Source of the DNA: an uncultured Prevotellaceae bacterium
Lineage (GTDB): Bacteria; Bacteroidota; Bacteroidia; Bacteroidales; Bacteroidaceae
DNA: 64,000 bases
Assembly (NCBI GenBank): GCA_900316985.1
Contig: ONFE01000028.1
Span: forward strand, 1 to 64,000
Direction of reading: 5' to 3'
Shown piece after piece: positions 34,479-44,228 of this stretch. Within the stretch, counting starts at the first letter, position 1. Every line of letters starts with the position of its first letter. Under the pieces are notes generated by a model, which ran no database searches, was not told the origin of the DNA, and saw only the letters and a program-made list of their open reading frames with translations. The position numbers and the translations under genes are program-made.

Positions 34479-35714
34479 TTACAATTCCAAATCCCCGTCA
34501 TGAATTTCATGCCATGGCAGGCCTTGCTTGTTGAGTTGCTCAAGGAACGGATCTGGGTCGAATTCCTCAACGTTAAACACACCGGGCTTGCGCCAAAGTC
34601 CTTTGAAGAACATCATGGCACCTATCATGGCGGGTACACCGGTGGTATAACTCACGCCCTGCATGCCCGTCTCTTCATAGGCGGCACGGTGCGAGCAGTT
34701 ATTATATATATAATAGGTGTGCTCTTTGCCATCCTTCAGTCCACGGATACGACAGCCTATGGAGGTCTCTCCCTCGTAGTTCTCACCCAGGTCTTGCGGG
34801 TTAGGCAACACGGCCTTCAGGAACTGTAAAGGAACAATCTTCACTTTAACGGAACCTGTACCATCGGCTAACGGAGCCTCGTATTCCACTTCATCGATGC
34901 GGCTCATGCCGATGTTCTGAATTACTTCAAGATGTTTCAGATACTGTTGTCCAAAGGTCATCCAGAAACGGGCACGCTTAATAGTGGGATAATTGATGAC
35001 GAGCGACTCTATCTCCTCATGGTGAAGCAGATAACTGTCACGCGGACCAATGCCGGGATATGTCAGGTCTTTATGTATCTCCAGCGGTTCTGTCTCCACC
35101 CACTGCCCGTTCTCCCAGTAAAGACCTTTCTGGGTTATCTCGCGGATGTTGATTTCAGGATTGAAATTGGTTGCGAATGCCTTGTGATGGTCGCCGGCAT
35201 TGCAGTCAACAATGTCGAGATACTGAATTTCGTCGAAATGATGTTTGGCGGCATAAGCGGTGAAAATGCTTGTAACGCCCGGGTCAAAGCCACAACCGAG
35301 GATGGCCGTCAGTCCAGCTTCACGGAAACGGTCGCGATAGGCCCATTGCCAGGAATACTCAAAGTGAGCCTCATCCTTGGGTTCATAGTTGGCCGTGTCC
35401 ATATAGTTAACGCCACAAGCCAGACAGGCCTCCATGATTGTGAGATCCTGGTAAGGCAAGGCAAGGTTCAATACCAACTGGGGCTTGTACTCATTGAAGA
35501 GTGCTTTCAGCTGCTCCACATCATCGGCATCCACCTGAGCTGTCTTGATGTCCATCGTCAGGCCCTTCTTGTGAATAGCCTCCACGATGGCATCGCACTT
35601 CTCCTTACGGCGGCTTGCAATGATAAACTCGTCGAACACATCGGCGTTCTGTGCAATCTTATGGGCAGCCACGGTAGCCACGCCACCGGCGCCAATCATC
35701 AAAATTCTGTTCAT
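34479..35714 (-). CDS. Carboxynorspermidine/saccharopine dehydrogenase family protein
   Basis: A 411-residue NAD(P)-dependent enzyme: Rossmann motif MIGAGGVATVAAHKIAQ at the N-terminus, FDPGVTSIFTAYA and YPGIGPRDSYLLHHEE in the catalytic region. Length and sequence fit carboxy(nor)spermidine dehydrogenase, which condenses aspartate semialdehyde with a diamine in the alternative spermidine pathway common in Bacteroidota. Saccharopine dehydrogenase proper is the alternative name. The decarboxylase partner is not in the window. It ends at the double palindrome. Confidence 0.88.
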   Translation of the reverse strand: MNRILMIGAGGVATVAAHKIAQNADVFDEFIIASRRKEKCDAIVEAIHKKGLTMDIKTAQVDADDVEQLKALFNEYKPQLVLNLALPYQDLTIMEACLACGVNYMDTANYEPKDEAHFEYSWQWAYRDRFREAGLTAILGCGFDPGVTSIFTAYAAKHHFDEIQYLDIVDCNAGDHHKAFATNFNPEINIREITQKGLYWENGQWVETEPLEIHKDLTYPGIGPRDSYLLHHEEIESLVINYPTIKRARFWMTFGQQYLKHLEVIQNIGMSRIDEVEYEAPLADGTGSVKVKIVPLQFLKAVLPNPQDLGENYEGETSIGCRIRGLKDGKEHTYYIYNNCSHRAAYEETGMQGVSYTTGVPAMIGAMMFFKGLWRKPGVFNVEEFDPDPFLEQLNKQGLPWHEIHDGDLEL

Positions 35715-35753
35715 CTTCTTTCTATTGTTTATTAGATTTTGTTTGTATGAATT

Positions 35754-37019
35754 TCATTCATGAATTTCGGCTGCACTCAGCATAGACCAAGCAAGCTTGT
35801 CTCTGCCTTCGTTTGCACGAAATTTCATCTCCAGATTCTTATCCGTCACCTGGTCACTCTCCCGCTCTATCTTCCAACTGGTGCCATTGTCTTCAGTAAC
35901 ATAGATCAGATAGGAAGGATAGACGCGCGACTTTCCCTGGGCTATGGTACGCTTCAGGAAGTCGCAACGCACATGGCTGGCATCCGTCTTCGTGGCTTTC
36001 AAGCGATAACTTACCTGCTCATAGTCGGGCGTCTTCTGCAGGAAAGCGACCTTCGACTCCTGAACCTTCTCCCTCGTCATTTTCATCCCATAAAAATCCA
36101 CGTTCGGTGCGTATTCGAACTTGAAATCATCATTCTGGTGAAGATTATGAAGGTCATCCCAACTCTTCAGATAGATACGAAACAGTTCTGCATTGACATT
36201 AGGATCAGAAGCGGGCTCCGGCTCATTCAAAGAAGGTGTCTGCCCAGACAATCCCAGCAAAGCTTTTGCCTCATCTGTAAGCAGATGTTCGATATCGGCA
36301 TATTCCAAAAAAGCATAGGGATATTCCCCCGTCTCTTCATACACATGAGGAATATTGATCGTATAATCGCCGAAATCAAATCTCACGCCGTCTTTCAGGA
36401 ACAGGGGAGCTCGCGGCATCGGCGGCGTCCCCTTTAAATAGAGGTCAGCCCCCTCTTCACCGAATTTCTCCACCAACTGCTTATCCAGCAGTTTCTTCAA
36501 ATGCTGTACAGAATTGAACATTTCCCAACCAAGGATGCGACCGTCGGTCTTACATACCGAAATGTCAATAATGTTGGCATTCGACGTGGCATTACCCACC
36601 TGATAGGCATCCCAACTATAGGTGAAAGAAGCGATTCGACTGCTCTCAAATTCCTTTTTCACACGGTAGTTGAAGAACCAGTTTCCTTCCTCGGCGCCAT
36701 CCTCAGCAAATTTTTTCATTTCCTCGATAGGATTTGCCTCGATGAAGTCGGCCTCCACACGTGCCATAAGTTGCTTGCCCGTGAGGATTTGTCCGTGGAA
36801 ATTCCGGGAGGTAAACAATTCATAGAGCCAGCGCTGCAACGTTCTGGCAGCAGGGGTGTTGCCATCGGGATAATCAGCATCGATGGTCAGCCGTGCCTCC
36901 ATATCATTCCATTTTGCAGTCACCTTGTCGATGTCGTATTTTACAATCGGCAGTTGTTGTGCCTGGGAAGAAACACCCCAACAAAGAGTAACTATAAGAA
37001 TTAGGAATTTTAATTTCAT
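35754..37019 (-). CDS. Secreted protein with DUF3298/RsiV-like domain
   Basis: A 421-residue exported protein (signal peptide MKLKFLILIVTLCWGVSSQAQ). The central region, FTYSWDAYQVGNATSNANII then LLDKQLVEKFGEEG, and FDFGDYTINIPHVYEE match the DUF3298 (RsiV C-terminal-like) pattern found in periplasmic proteins. A further NTF2-like domain seems to occupy residues 270-421. Function unknown. It is followed 39 bp upstream in the map by the dehydrogenase gene on the same strand. Confidence 0.72.
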   Translation of the reverse strand: MKLKFLILIVTLCWGVSSQAQQLPIVKYDIDKVTAKWNDMEARLTIDADYPDGNTPAARTLQRWLYELFTSRNFHGQILTGKQLMARVEADFIEANPIEEMKKFAEDGAEEGNWFFNYRVKKEFESSRIASFTYSWDAYQVGNATSNANIIDISVCKTDGRILGWEMFNSVQHLKKLLDKQLVEKFGEEGADLYLKGTPPMPRAPLFLKDGVRFDFGDYTINIPHVYEETGEYPYAFLEYADIEHLLTDEAKALLGLSGQTPSLNEPEPASDPNVNAELFRIYLKSWDDLHNLHQNDDFKFEYAPNVDFYGMKMTREKVQESKVAFLQKTPDYEQVSYRLKATKTDASHVRCDFLKRTIAQGKSRVYPSYLIYVTEDNGTSWKIERESDQVTDKNLEMKFRANEGRDKLAWSMLSAAEIHE

Positions 37020-37041
37020 TTTAAGCTTATAAGTTTAGACA

Positions 37042-37656
37042 TTAGGGATTAGGGCTTTCTAACTCTGCTGCTTTGATACCCAAAGCCTGCATCAACGAAT
37101 AGCCCAATATCTCCTGACGGAAATTGCCGCCCATCATAGGTTGCATGGCAAAGAGCGTGATACGCTTGTCATCAGGAGCACAACGGAGCATTTGACGCAA
37201 ACGGTCATAGCAATCGCCATCCTCTGAATTGGGAACCACCATCAGCCGTTTCACTTCCTTGGACTCCATGGTAGACTGGACCACATCAAGGAGCAGGTCA
37301 TCCTTCGTCGTAAGATGTTCAACGGGAACAGCCGAAAAGACAAATTCGCCAAGATGATCCTTGAAAGCCTTGCCGTTCAGTTCGCTATATAAAGCAGGAA
37401 CGAAATTCTCGAAACCTTTGGAGTCTTTCTCATAAATAAGCACCACGGAAACGCTACCCTCAGGATTTGCCTCAGGAGATATCCCTCCGTCTAATGCCAA
37501 ACAGTCAATCCAACGGGCCATATCAGCTGCCGGTATCTTCCGCCCCAACATCCTTTCAAAGTTAACAATGAGGTTAAATGCCACGCGGTCAACATATTCT
37601 GCATCCACCACGATGACATTCTCACTCCATAGTGCTGTTTTCTCCTCTTGGATCAT
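37042..37656 (-). CDS. Conserved Bacteroidales hypothetical protein (possibly DUF6621)
   Basis: A 204-residue soluble protein with alternating helices and strands (SENVIVVDAEYVDRVAFNLI, then KRLMVVPNSEDGDCYDRLRQ). I recognise it only as a conserved Bacteroidales protein, tentatively the DUF6621 group. It lies 22 bp upstream of the DUF3298-like gene and probably forms one transcript with it. No catalytic motif visible. Confidence 0.6.
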   Translation of the reverse strand: MIQEEKTALWSENVIVVDAEYVDRVAFNLIVNFERMLGRKIPAADMARWIDCLALDGGISPEANPEGSVSVVLIYEKDSKGFENFVPALYSELNGKAFKDHLGEFVFSAVPVEHLTTKDDLLLDVVQSTMESKEVKRLMVVPNSEDGDCYDRLRQMLRCAPDDKRITLFAMQPMMGGNFRQEILGYSLMQALGIKAAELESPNP

Positions 37657-37709
37657 TCCTTATTTTTCTTAATACGTTTGCAAAAATACAAATTATTCTT
37701 GAATTATGA

Positions 37710-37739
37710 TTTGATTTTTGGAAAATAATTGTACCTTTG
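37710..37739 (+). promoter_or_regulatory. Promoter of the LolA-like gene
   Basis: -33 TTTG (37710-37713), 18-bp spacer, -7 TACCTTTG (37732-37739), 26 bp before the chosen ATG. Confidence 0.7.
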
Positions 37740-37765
37740 GCGGCACAAAAAAGAAGCAACATCAA

Positions 37766-38404
37766 ATGACAGATATAATACTTTCAAGAAACCGCTTGGT
37801 GATTATGCTCATTGCGCTAACGTTGAGCCTTTCCATCAATGCGCAAGAGAATTCGAATACCCGACAAGCACGTCAGATATTTGACAAGACATACAATATG
37901 GTCTTCGGTCCTCAGGGATGCAACCTGACCTACGCCGTGAATATCGTCGGGGTATATAAGACCGAAGGCACTATTTGGATGAAAGGCAACAAACAAAAGT
38001 TCATCGAATCCAGATACTCTGCATGGTCCGACGGAAAGGATTTCTGCCGCGTTGACAAGAAAAAGAAAACGATAGAAATCCACAATCCCAATTCTGCAAA
38101 ACGTGATAAATACGCCAGCAAATTCAAGTTTGTCCCCGACAACTACATTTATCACATTACGGCCAAGGACAATGACTTTATCATCACGCTCGATGCCAAG
38201 AAAGGTGTTGACGGAGTCAAGCACGCCAAGATTATCATCGACAAGCGCACACGAGAACCTAAGAGCCTGAAAATAAAAGTAATGCTCTTCTGGTGTACGG
38301 TCAAAATCAGCCAATTCCATAGTGGGATTAACGATGATAGTATCTTCCGCTTCCCCAGTCAGGATTTCAAAGGATATAAGGTCATCGACAAGCGGCCCGA
38401 ATAA
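37766..38404 (+). CDS. Periplasmic LolA-like outer-membrane lipoprotein carrier protein
   Basis: A 212-residue exported protein: signal peptide about residues 1-28 (LVIMLIALTLSLSINAQ) then a fold like LolA/LppM proteins in Bacteroidota (TEGTIWMKGNKQKFIESRYS, then FRFPSQDFKGYKVIDKRP). Such proteins shuttle lipoproteins or lipids across the periplasm; this one may be a diverged member. The frame is open to 37718, but the promoter at 37710-37739 rules out that start. Confidence 0.7.
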   Translation: MTDIILSRNRLVIMLIALTLSLSINAQENSNTRQARQIFDKTYNMVFGPQGCNLTYAVNIVGVYKTEGTIWMKGNKQKFIESRYSAWSDGKDFCRVDKKKKTIEIHNPNSAKRDKYASKFKFVPDNYIYHITAKDNDFIITLDAKKGVDGVKHAKIIIDKRTREPKSLKIKVMLFWCTVKISQFHSGINDDSIFRFPSQDFKGYKVIDKRPE

Positions 38405-38444
38405 AGAATGGCAAAAGTTTGGGAAGAAAAATCAAATAATATTG

Positions 38445-38474
38445 TTGCCGTCTCATTAAAAAACTTTATCTTTG
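38445..38474 (+). promoter_or_regulatory. rhaD promoter
   Basis: TTG at 38445-38447, 19-bp spacer, -7 TATCTTTG (38467-38474), 33 bp before the ATG. Confidence 0.65.
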
Positions 38475-38507
38475 CAGCATAAAACAAATTAAAATACAAA
38501 CTACATC

Positions 38508-39317
38508 ATGAAAAGTATTCTCGAAGGAAGACCTGCACTTGAAAAAGAGGTCATGAAGATTGCAGAGGTAGCCGGCTATCTCTGGCAGAACGGTTGGGCC
38601 GAGCGCAACGGTGGTAACATCACAGTAAACATCACCAAGTTCGTGGACGATGAAATACGGCAGATGCCTGCCATCAGCGAGGTGAAGCAGATTGGCGTCA
38701 CTCTGCCTTTGCTGAAAGGCAACTACTTCTATTGCAAAGGAACGGGCAAGCGTATGCGTGACCTGGCTCGCTGGCCTATGGACAACGGCTCTGTCATCCG
38801 CATCCTCGACGACTGTGCCTCGTATGTCATCATTGCCGACAATCCCGTACAGCCCACTTCGGAACTGCCCTCTCACCTCACCGTGCACAATCATCTCATT
38901 GAGAAAGGTTCAGCCTATAATGCAACGGTTCACACCCACCCCATCGAGTTGGTTGCCATGAGTCATAATGCTGCCTTCTTGAAGAAAGACGTGCTCACCA
39001 ACATCCTGTGGTCGATGATTCCTGAGACCAAGGCATTCTGCCCGTTGGGCTTGGGTATCATTCCCTACGAACTGCCTGGGAGCAACCGTCTGGCCGATGC
39101 CACCCTGGCACAGCTCGACGACTACGATGTGGTGCTATGGGAAAAGCACGGCGTTTTTGCACAGGGACTCGACGTGATGGATGCTTTTGACCAGATTGAT
39201 GTGCTCTCCAAGAGTGCCAAGATTTATATCGATGCCAAGTGCATGGGATTCACGCCCGAAGGTATGAGTCAGGAACAGATGAAAGAAATGTCTGTTGCGT
39301 TCAATCTTCCAAAATAG
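38508..39317 (+). CDS. rhaD: L-rhamnulose-1-phosphate aldolase
   Basis: A 269-residue class II aldolase. Zinc ligands are seen in THTHPIEL and again near the KHGVFAQG region; ERNGGNITVN is the phosphate-binding loop. RhaD splits rhamnulose 1-phosphate into DHAP and L-lactaldehyde. Rhamnulokinase and a sugar transporter are encoded nearby on the opposite strand, so the genes form a rhamnose pathway in two transcripts. L-fuculose-1-phosphate aldolase is a less likely alternative. Confidence 0.93.
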   Translation: MKSILEGRPALEKEVMKIAEVAGYLWQNGWAERNGGNITVNITKFVDDEIRQMPAISEVKQIGVTLPLLKGNYFYCKGTGKRMRDLARWPMDNGSVIRILDDCASYVIIADNPVQPTSELPSHLTVHNHLIEKGSAYNATVHTHPIELVAMSHNAAFLKKDVLTNILWSMIPETKAFCPLGLGIIPYELPGSNRLADATLAQLDDYDVVLWEKHGVFAQGLDVMDAFDQIDVLSKSAKIYIDAKCMGFTPEGMSQEQMKEMSVAFNLPK

Positions 39318-39345
39318 TGTCCTATTTTGTTTAAAAAAGGATAAA

Positions 39346-39376
39346 AAAGGGAACTCTTGCGAGGAGTTTCCTTTTC
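39346..39376 (+). terminator. Hairpin after rhaD
   Basis: AAAAGGGAACTC pairs with GAGTTTCCTTTT around a short loop, with a T-rich 3' side. Confidence 0.6.
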
Positions 39377-39382
39377 TTTTTA

Positions 39383-39390
39383 TATCTTTG
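39383..39390 (+). promoter_or_regulatory. -7 element of the secreted coiled-coil gene
   Basis: TATCTTTG, 44 bp before the ATG at 39435. No perfect -33; a TTG is present at 39357-39359. Confidence 0.55.
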
Positions 39391-39434
39391 TCCCTGATAA
39401 ATGTATATTAATCTATAACATAAATTTGAAAAGT

Positions 39435-39869
39435 ATGAAATCATTTATTACAAAGTTAGGACTGACAGTCATGATGGCTTGTCTGTTCAGTGTAACTCCA
39501 GTGAGTGCACAGGATGTGATGTCTCCTGCTCAGATGAAAGAATTAGCTAAGCAGCAGAAGATTGCCGAGAAGCAGCAGAAGCAAATGGAAAAGCAGCAGA
39601 AGGAGGCCGAGAAACAGCGCAAGAAGGCTGAAAAGGAGCGCAAGAAGGCTGAGAAGCGCCAGAAGGCTATCGATAAGGCCAACGATGCTGCCAAGGACGC
39701 CAAAGAAGCTCAGGAAGATGCCGACGAGGCTCTGGCAAAGTTTGAGCAGGTGAAGGCCAGCACTTCTGATCCCGCCAAGATTGCAAAGGCTCAGACCAAG
39801 TATGCCAAGGCTCACGAGAAGGCCGTTAAGAAGGCTGCAAAGGCAGAAAAGTTACAGAAAAAACTGTGA
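39435..39869 (+). CDS. Small secreted lysine-rich coiled-coil protein
   Basis: A 144-residue protein with a signal peptide (SFITKLGLTVMMACLFSV, cleavage near SAQ) followed by about 110 residues of Lys/Glu/Gln/Ala-rich coiled coil (KQQKIAEKQQKQMEKQQKEA). Such proteins are frequent in Bacteroidales and of unknown role. Its frame is open to 39357, but the promoter lies inside that extension. It is followed by a terminator. Confidence 0.7.
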   Translation: MKSFITKLGLTVMMACLFSVTPVSAQDVMSPAQMKELAKQQKIAEKQQKQMEKQQKEAEKQRKKAEKERKKAEKRQKAIDKANDAAKDAKEAQEDADEALAKFEQVKASTSDPAKIAKAQTKYAKAHEKAVKKAAKAEKLQKKL

Positions 39870-39891
39870 TAATAGTTTTATTTAAAAGGAA

Positions 39892-39913
39892 AAGGCTCTC
39901 AACCGAGAGCCTT
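39892..39913. terminator. Bidirectional terminator
   Basis: Perfect 9-bp stem AAGGCTCTC/GAGAGCCTT with a 4-nt loop and T-run; serves the coiled-coil gene and the convergent transporter gene. Confidence 0.9.
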
Positions 39914-39923
39914 TTTTCTTTGT

Positions 39924-41258
39924 CTATACGTCATCACCGTAACGTTCCTTTGTTATCTGAGCCAAAGGCTTACAACGGGTATTCGGACATCCGATGAATC
40001 CCACAATCAGCGAGATGGTCAGCAGGGCAATCATACAATAGGCTGCAATAGTGAAGCCTTCGCCGTTCTCACCATAGATAAAGGTGAAGATAAGTCCCCA
40101 CAGAGCTGACAGGCCACGAACAATGAAGAACATCAGTCCCTGAGCACCGGCACGGAACTTGGCAGGGAACAACTCTGAACCCCACAGCGCATAGAAAATC
40201 TGCGGAGAAGTACCACCCTGAACACCCCAGAGAATGGCGAAAGCCCACAGACCGGCAGGACCGCTCACACCAATAGTGACGATGACAAGCCAGGCTGAGA
40301 TGGCCACCAACAGACCAAAGGTATAGATAGCCTTATGGGAGGTCTTGTCGATAAATTTCGATACGATGAATGTCACGCCCACGATGATGGCCCATTGAAT
40401 GCAGTTCATCCAGTTAGCCTGCTCGTTGCTCACACCACCGGCCGTCTCATAGATATGCGGCTGGAAGAATCCCATCACGGAGGCCACGAGGTTCCATGTC
40501 AGATAGATAGTAGCCAGGAAGATGACCGTGCGAACGGCAATCTTGTTAGAGAACAGCACCTTGATGTTGTCCATAAGACCGGCTTTCTGACTATCAGCGT
40601 TCTGAGCGGTAAATTCCGAACTCTCCTGCAGGCCGCGCTGCAAGTTCCAAGCGATGAAGGCTACCACGAACAGCGAGAAGAACACCACACGCGATGAGAA
40701 TACATTCGTGGCTTGTTCCGACAATCCGCTACCACCAATGGAATGCGCCAGACTCTCCACCCATCCGAACAGATAACCGCCGGGAGCGAAAAGCATACCT
40801 AAAAGCAGAATCACCATCGGGCCAATGCCCCACGACATCTGTGAGATACAGATGTTGCGACCGCGGTTATTGTTCTCGGAACTCTCAGAGATATAAGTCC
40901 AAGAGGCGGGAACGCCCACACCCACGGAAATACCCGTAATGAGGAATCCGCAGAGCAGCATGGGGTAGTTGACTGAAAACATCACCGTCAGCACGCCGAG
41001 CATATAGACCAGCAAGTTGTAGGTGAAGATGAACTTACGTCCGTACTTGTCGGCCAGAAAACCGCCGATGATGGCACCCACGGCAGCACCCAGACAGTTG
41101 GCGCTGATGAAATTGAGCCAGCCGAGGTGAACCTCGCTCAGTCCCAGATAGTTCTGCCACAGCGTCAGGCCTGATGCTCCGGCAACAATTGCTCCGGCAT
41201 CAAGATAATTGGTAAGAGACACAGCTATGGTGCTCTTCAAACTTCCACTATTTGCCAT
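39924..41258 (-). CDS. MFS sugar transporter
   Basis: A 444-residue membrane protein with about 12 hydrophobic helices and the MFS motif A-like GGFLADKYGRKFIFT between helices 2 and 3. It lies downstream of the isomerase and rhamnulokinase genes and so probably imports L-rhamnose (or L-fucose) by proton symport. Sugar specificity is inferred from neighbours. Confidence 0.87.
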   Translation of the reverse strand: MANSGSLKSTIAVSLTNYLDAGAIVAGASGLTLWQNYLGLSEVHLGWLNFISANCLGAAVGAIIGGFLADKYGRKFIFTYNLLVYMLGVLTVMFSVNYPMLLCGFLITGISVGVGVPASWTYISESSENNNRGRNICISQMSWGIGPMVILLLGMLFAPGGYLFGWVESLAHSIGGSGLSEQATNVFSSRVVFFSLFVVAFIAWNLQRGLQESSEFTAQNADSQKAGLMDNIKVLFSNKIAVRTVIFLATIYLTWNLVASVMGFFQPHIYETAGGVSNEQANWMNCIQWAIIVGVTFIVSKFIDKTSHKAIYTFGLLVAISAWLVIVTIGVSGPAGLWAFAILWGVQGGTSPQIFYALWGSELFPAKFRAGAQGLMFFIVRGLSALWGLIFTFIYGENGEGFTIAAYCMIALLTISLIVGFIGCPNTRCKPLAQITKERYGDDV

Positions 41259-41296
41259 ATTTCGTTATTACGTTATGTCGTTATTACGATTCGACT

Positions 41297-42661
41297 TTAT
41301 CTGCAGACTACGTCACACTCAATATTGAAAATCTTAGCAACTTTCAGTATGGTGTCGATATGACGACCAACGGCAGCAGCCATGTGATGCGTAGGACCAG
41401 CCTCGCTCCACTTGTTTACAAATTCGCGGCAAGGCAGCGAGAACTTCGTGCGCATGTTGGTATCACCAAACATGAAGATAGGACCTTCCTCGTTGACGCC
41501 CTCTGCCACCACAAACTTGAACACACCGTTCTTGTCCTGTGTGATAGCCAGATAGGTAACATCGCCCGTGGGAGGATAGAACTGAGTGAGATAGCCGCCG
41601 CCGGTCTTGCCATGGAACACGGGCACAATCTTCATCGTTGGCTTGTGGGCCTGAGAGATGTCGAAGTCGCCTGAACCTGAGTGACCGATGATGCAGATAT
41701 CCTTCGGGAAGTCGATGGAATACATCTCTGCCAGCGTGCCTGTTCCCGAGATAGTCTTCAGGATACTCATGGCCATAGCTACCTTCATGTCACCTTCAAC
41801 GGCGCAGGCCGTGTGCTGCTTGATCAGCATGGAGAAGGCTGGAATCAGCATGGAGTCGAGTTTTCCGGCAACACCCTGGGCAAAACCAGCATAGTGAGAG
41901 GCAATCATGCCGAGTTTCTCGTCCTTCACCCATTGCTCAAAAGCCACCACATATTTGGCCATGTCCCATACTTTCTCAATGGTACCGCCGCCTTCAATCT
42001 CGAAGGTGTCGAGGATGTCCTGAGCCTTGGCGCGGATAGCTTCCTCGTCGGTGATATCATCGGCAATAGCCCACATCTGCTCCCAGTCGAACTGCTTGGT
42101 ATAGACAAACATACGGTGATAGAGGTTGGTCTCGTCGATATAGAGGTCCATCATACCGCACCAGTCCTCAATCTCAGCTTGAACCTGAGGGTCTCCGCCT
42201 TCAACCACACCCGTAATAACAGCCGAACGCTTGCCTGCACGGTTCAGGTCGGCTACCATCTCACCAATGGCACCGCAGGCATAGAGCTCGCCCAGCCAGA
42301 TGGGAATATCGGTCTTAGCGTAATCGGGAGCCAGTTTCTTCTGCACATTCACGATGACTACAGGCACATCGAGGTCGCGCACGGCAGGCAACATATTATA
42401 AGAGGTGCAATAGGTGAGCATCTGCAGGATAACGAGGTCCACATCGGCAGCACGGAACTTATCGCCGGCCTCCATAGACTGTTCCTTGGTGGTCACCATT
42501 CCGCCATCAATGATTTCGATGGTTGAGGGTAATGTTTTCTTGAATGCAGCATACTGAGCCTCAAACTCAGGTACGAGTTGTGGGAACTGCGGCAGGTATG
42601 CTCCGAGTGCGATGGAGAACACGCCCACCCTTGCTTTTGTTTCTACTAATGGTTTACTCAT
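41297..42661 (-). CDS. L-fucose/L-arabinose isomerase-family sugar isomerase
   Basis: A 454-residue protein with the AraA/FucI fold: N-terminal region VGVFSIALGAYLPQFPQLVP, DLVILQMLTYCTSYNMLPAV in the middle, and AEGVNEEGPIFMFGDTNMRT near the metal site. It occupies the place of rhamnose isomerase in the operon; no rhaA/rhaI-type isomerase is in the window. It probably converts the imported aldose to the ketose that RhaB phosphorylates. Exact substrate uncertain. Confidence 0.78.
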   Translation of the reverse strand: MSKPLVETKARVGVFSIALGAYLPQFPQLVPEFEAQYAAFKKTLPSTIEIIDGGMVTTKEQSMEAGDKFRAADVDLVILQMLTYCTSYNMLPAVRDLDVPVVIVNVQKKLAPDYAKTDIPIWLGELYACGAIGEMVADLNRAGKRSAVITGVVEGGDPQVQAEIEDWCGMMDLYIDETNLYHRMFVYTKQFDWEQMWAIADDITDEEAIRAKAQDILDTFEIEGGGTIEKVWDMAKYVVAFEQWVKDEKLGMIASHYAGFAQGVAGKLDSMLIPAFSMLIKQHTACAVEGDMKVAMAMSILKTISGTGTLAEMYSIDFPKDICIIGHSGSGDFDISQAHKPTMKIVPVFHGKTGGGYLTQFYPPTGDVTYLAITQDKNGVFKFVVAEGVNEEGPIFMFGDTNMRTKFSLPCREFVNKWSEAGPTHHMAAAVGRHIDTILKVAKIFNIECDVVCR

Positions 42662-42704
42662 TTTTCTTTTATGTTTTTAGTTATTCAATATCTTCTGTTT
42701 TTGT

Positions 42705-44107
42705 TCAACCTTTCTTAGCCACAATCTCAAGATACTTCTTGTAGGCGGCATCCCAGACGGTTTTGTCTTCTGGTTCATACTTGACCAGTTCCAGGGAGTT
42801 GGCAATGATGCGGCGCATGTCCCAGATATCCTTCACGGCACCCACAGCCTTGGCCTGTACCATGATGTTACCAAGTGCGGTACCTTCCTGCGGACCAGCC
42901 AGCACCGTCACGCCCGTAGCATTGGCCGTGAACTGGTTCAGATACTTATTCAGCGAACCGCCACCAATGATATGGAGCACTTCGATGGGGAACGATGCCA
43001 TCTCCACGAGATAGCCGAACACCTGCTTGTAGCGCAGGGCCAGCGAATCAAAGATGCAGCGGCAAATCTCAGCAGGCGTCTCGGGCACATACTGGTCGGT
43101 ATCCTTACAATACTGACGGATAGCATCTATCATCGAAGCCGGATTGGCAAAGAGTGCATCGTCGGGATTGATGAGCGAGCGGAAAGCCTCCACCTGCATG
43201 GCCGAGCCCTGCAGTTCGGGATGCGACAGCTTCTGCACTTCCTCGGGCCATTCCTTGCGGCAACGCTCATAGAGCCACATACCGCAGATGTTCTTCAGGA
43301 AACGGGTGGTTCCCTCAATTCCGCCTTCGTTGGTGAAGTTGCGCTCATACGAAAGGGCACGGCAGCCACGGCCGAAGCTGTATCGTGACCTCCCACGGCA
43401 TAGACGGGGATGGCTCCCAGTCCTGTCATCTGCTGCACTTCGTCGGTCAAAGTGCCGATCATCGTGCCGGGATTCACCATCTTGCCGAACTTACCGCGAC
43501 TGAGGCCAACCGACTGCAACAGCCGTTCGTCGAGTTGCTTGGTGCGCGGGTCAAGGAGTTCCGATGTAGAGGCGATGGTATATTCGCATACTTCGTTGCC
43601 GGTCAGCATCCATGAAAGGGCATCGGGAACGAAGAGAATCTTCTGGGCATGGGCCAGCGCCGAGTTCTGCTCGCGGCGCATGGCGTAGAGCTGGAAGATG
43701 GAGTTGAAGTTCATCAGCTGGATACCCGTCACGTCATACACCTCGCGGCGCGAGATGACATGCTCCAGATAATCCTTCATCGCATCAAACGTGATAGGGT
43801 CGCGATAGGCGCGCGGATTCCTCAGGATAGCTCCGTCCTCACCGATGAAGACGAAATCCACGCCCCAGGTGTCGATACCTATCGAGGTAATCTCCAGTCC
43901 ACGGCGGGCCACTTCCTTCAGTCCGCGGATCACTTCAAAATATAGTGCATAGATATCCCAGTAGAAATGACCGCCCTGCTCAATCAGGTTGTTGGGGAAG
44001 CGCGTCACCTCCTCCAGCTGGATCTTGTCATCCTTCAGACTTCCGATAATGGTTCTTCCGCTTGTGGCTCCCAGGTCCACCGCAAAGAAATACTTGTTAG
44101 TGTCCAT
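42705..44107 (-). pseudogene. rhaB: Rhamnulokinase with internal deletion and frameshift
   Basis: The N-terminal frame (44107 down to about 43358) encodes an FGGY kinase start: VDLGATSGRTIIG, SIGIDTWGVDFVF and AVGGHDTASAVAAVP. A second frame continues from LSYERNFTNEGG (about 43353) through the C-terminal domain to 42705. About 30 residues between them are missing, including the SSGTWSL-type ATP-binding motif. The first frame stops at 43295. The product would be inactive as written. Real lesion and assembly error are both possible. The gene would otherwise make rhamnulose 1-phosphate for RhaD. Confidence 0.85.
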
Positions 44108-44138
44108 CTTTTTTGTTTGTTTTGTAGTTTGAATGCTG

Positions 44139-44146
44139 CAAAATTA
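44139..44146 (-). promoter_or_regulatory. -7 element for the rhaB operon
   Basis: Minus-strand TAATTTTG (44139-44146), 32 bp before the rhaB start. TTG triplets upstream at 44170-44175 are candidates for the -33. Confidence 0.5.
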
Positions 44147-44228
44147 GGGAAAAAACGAAAATCCCACCACAACAATTTGATTTTTGAACTGCAATTTTTG
44201 AAACTGGAATCGTTTGCGTATAAATAAT

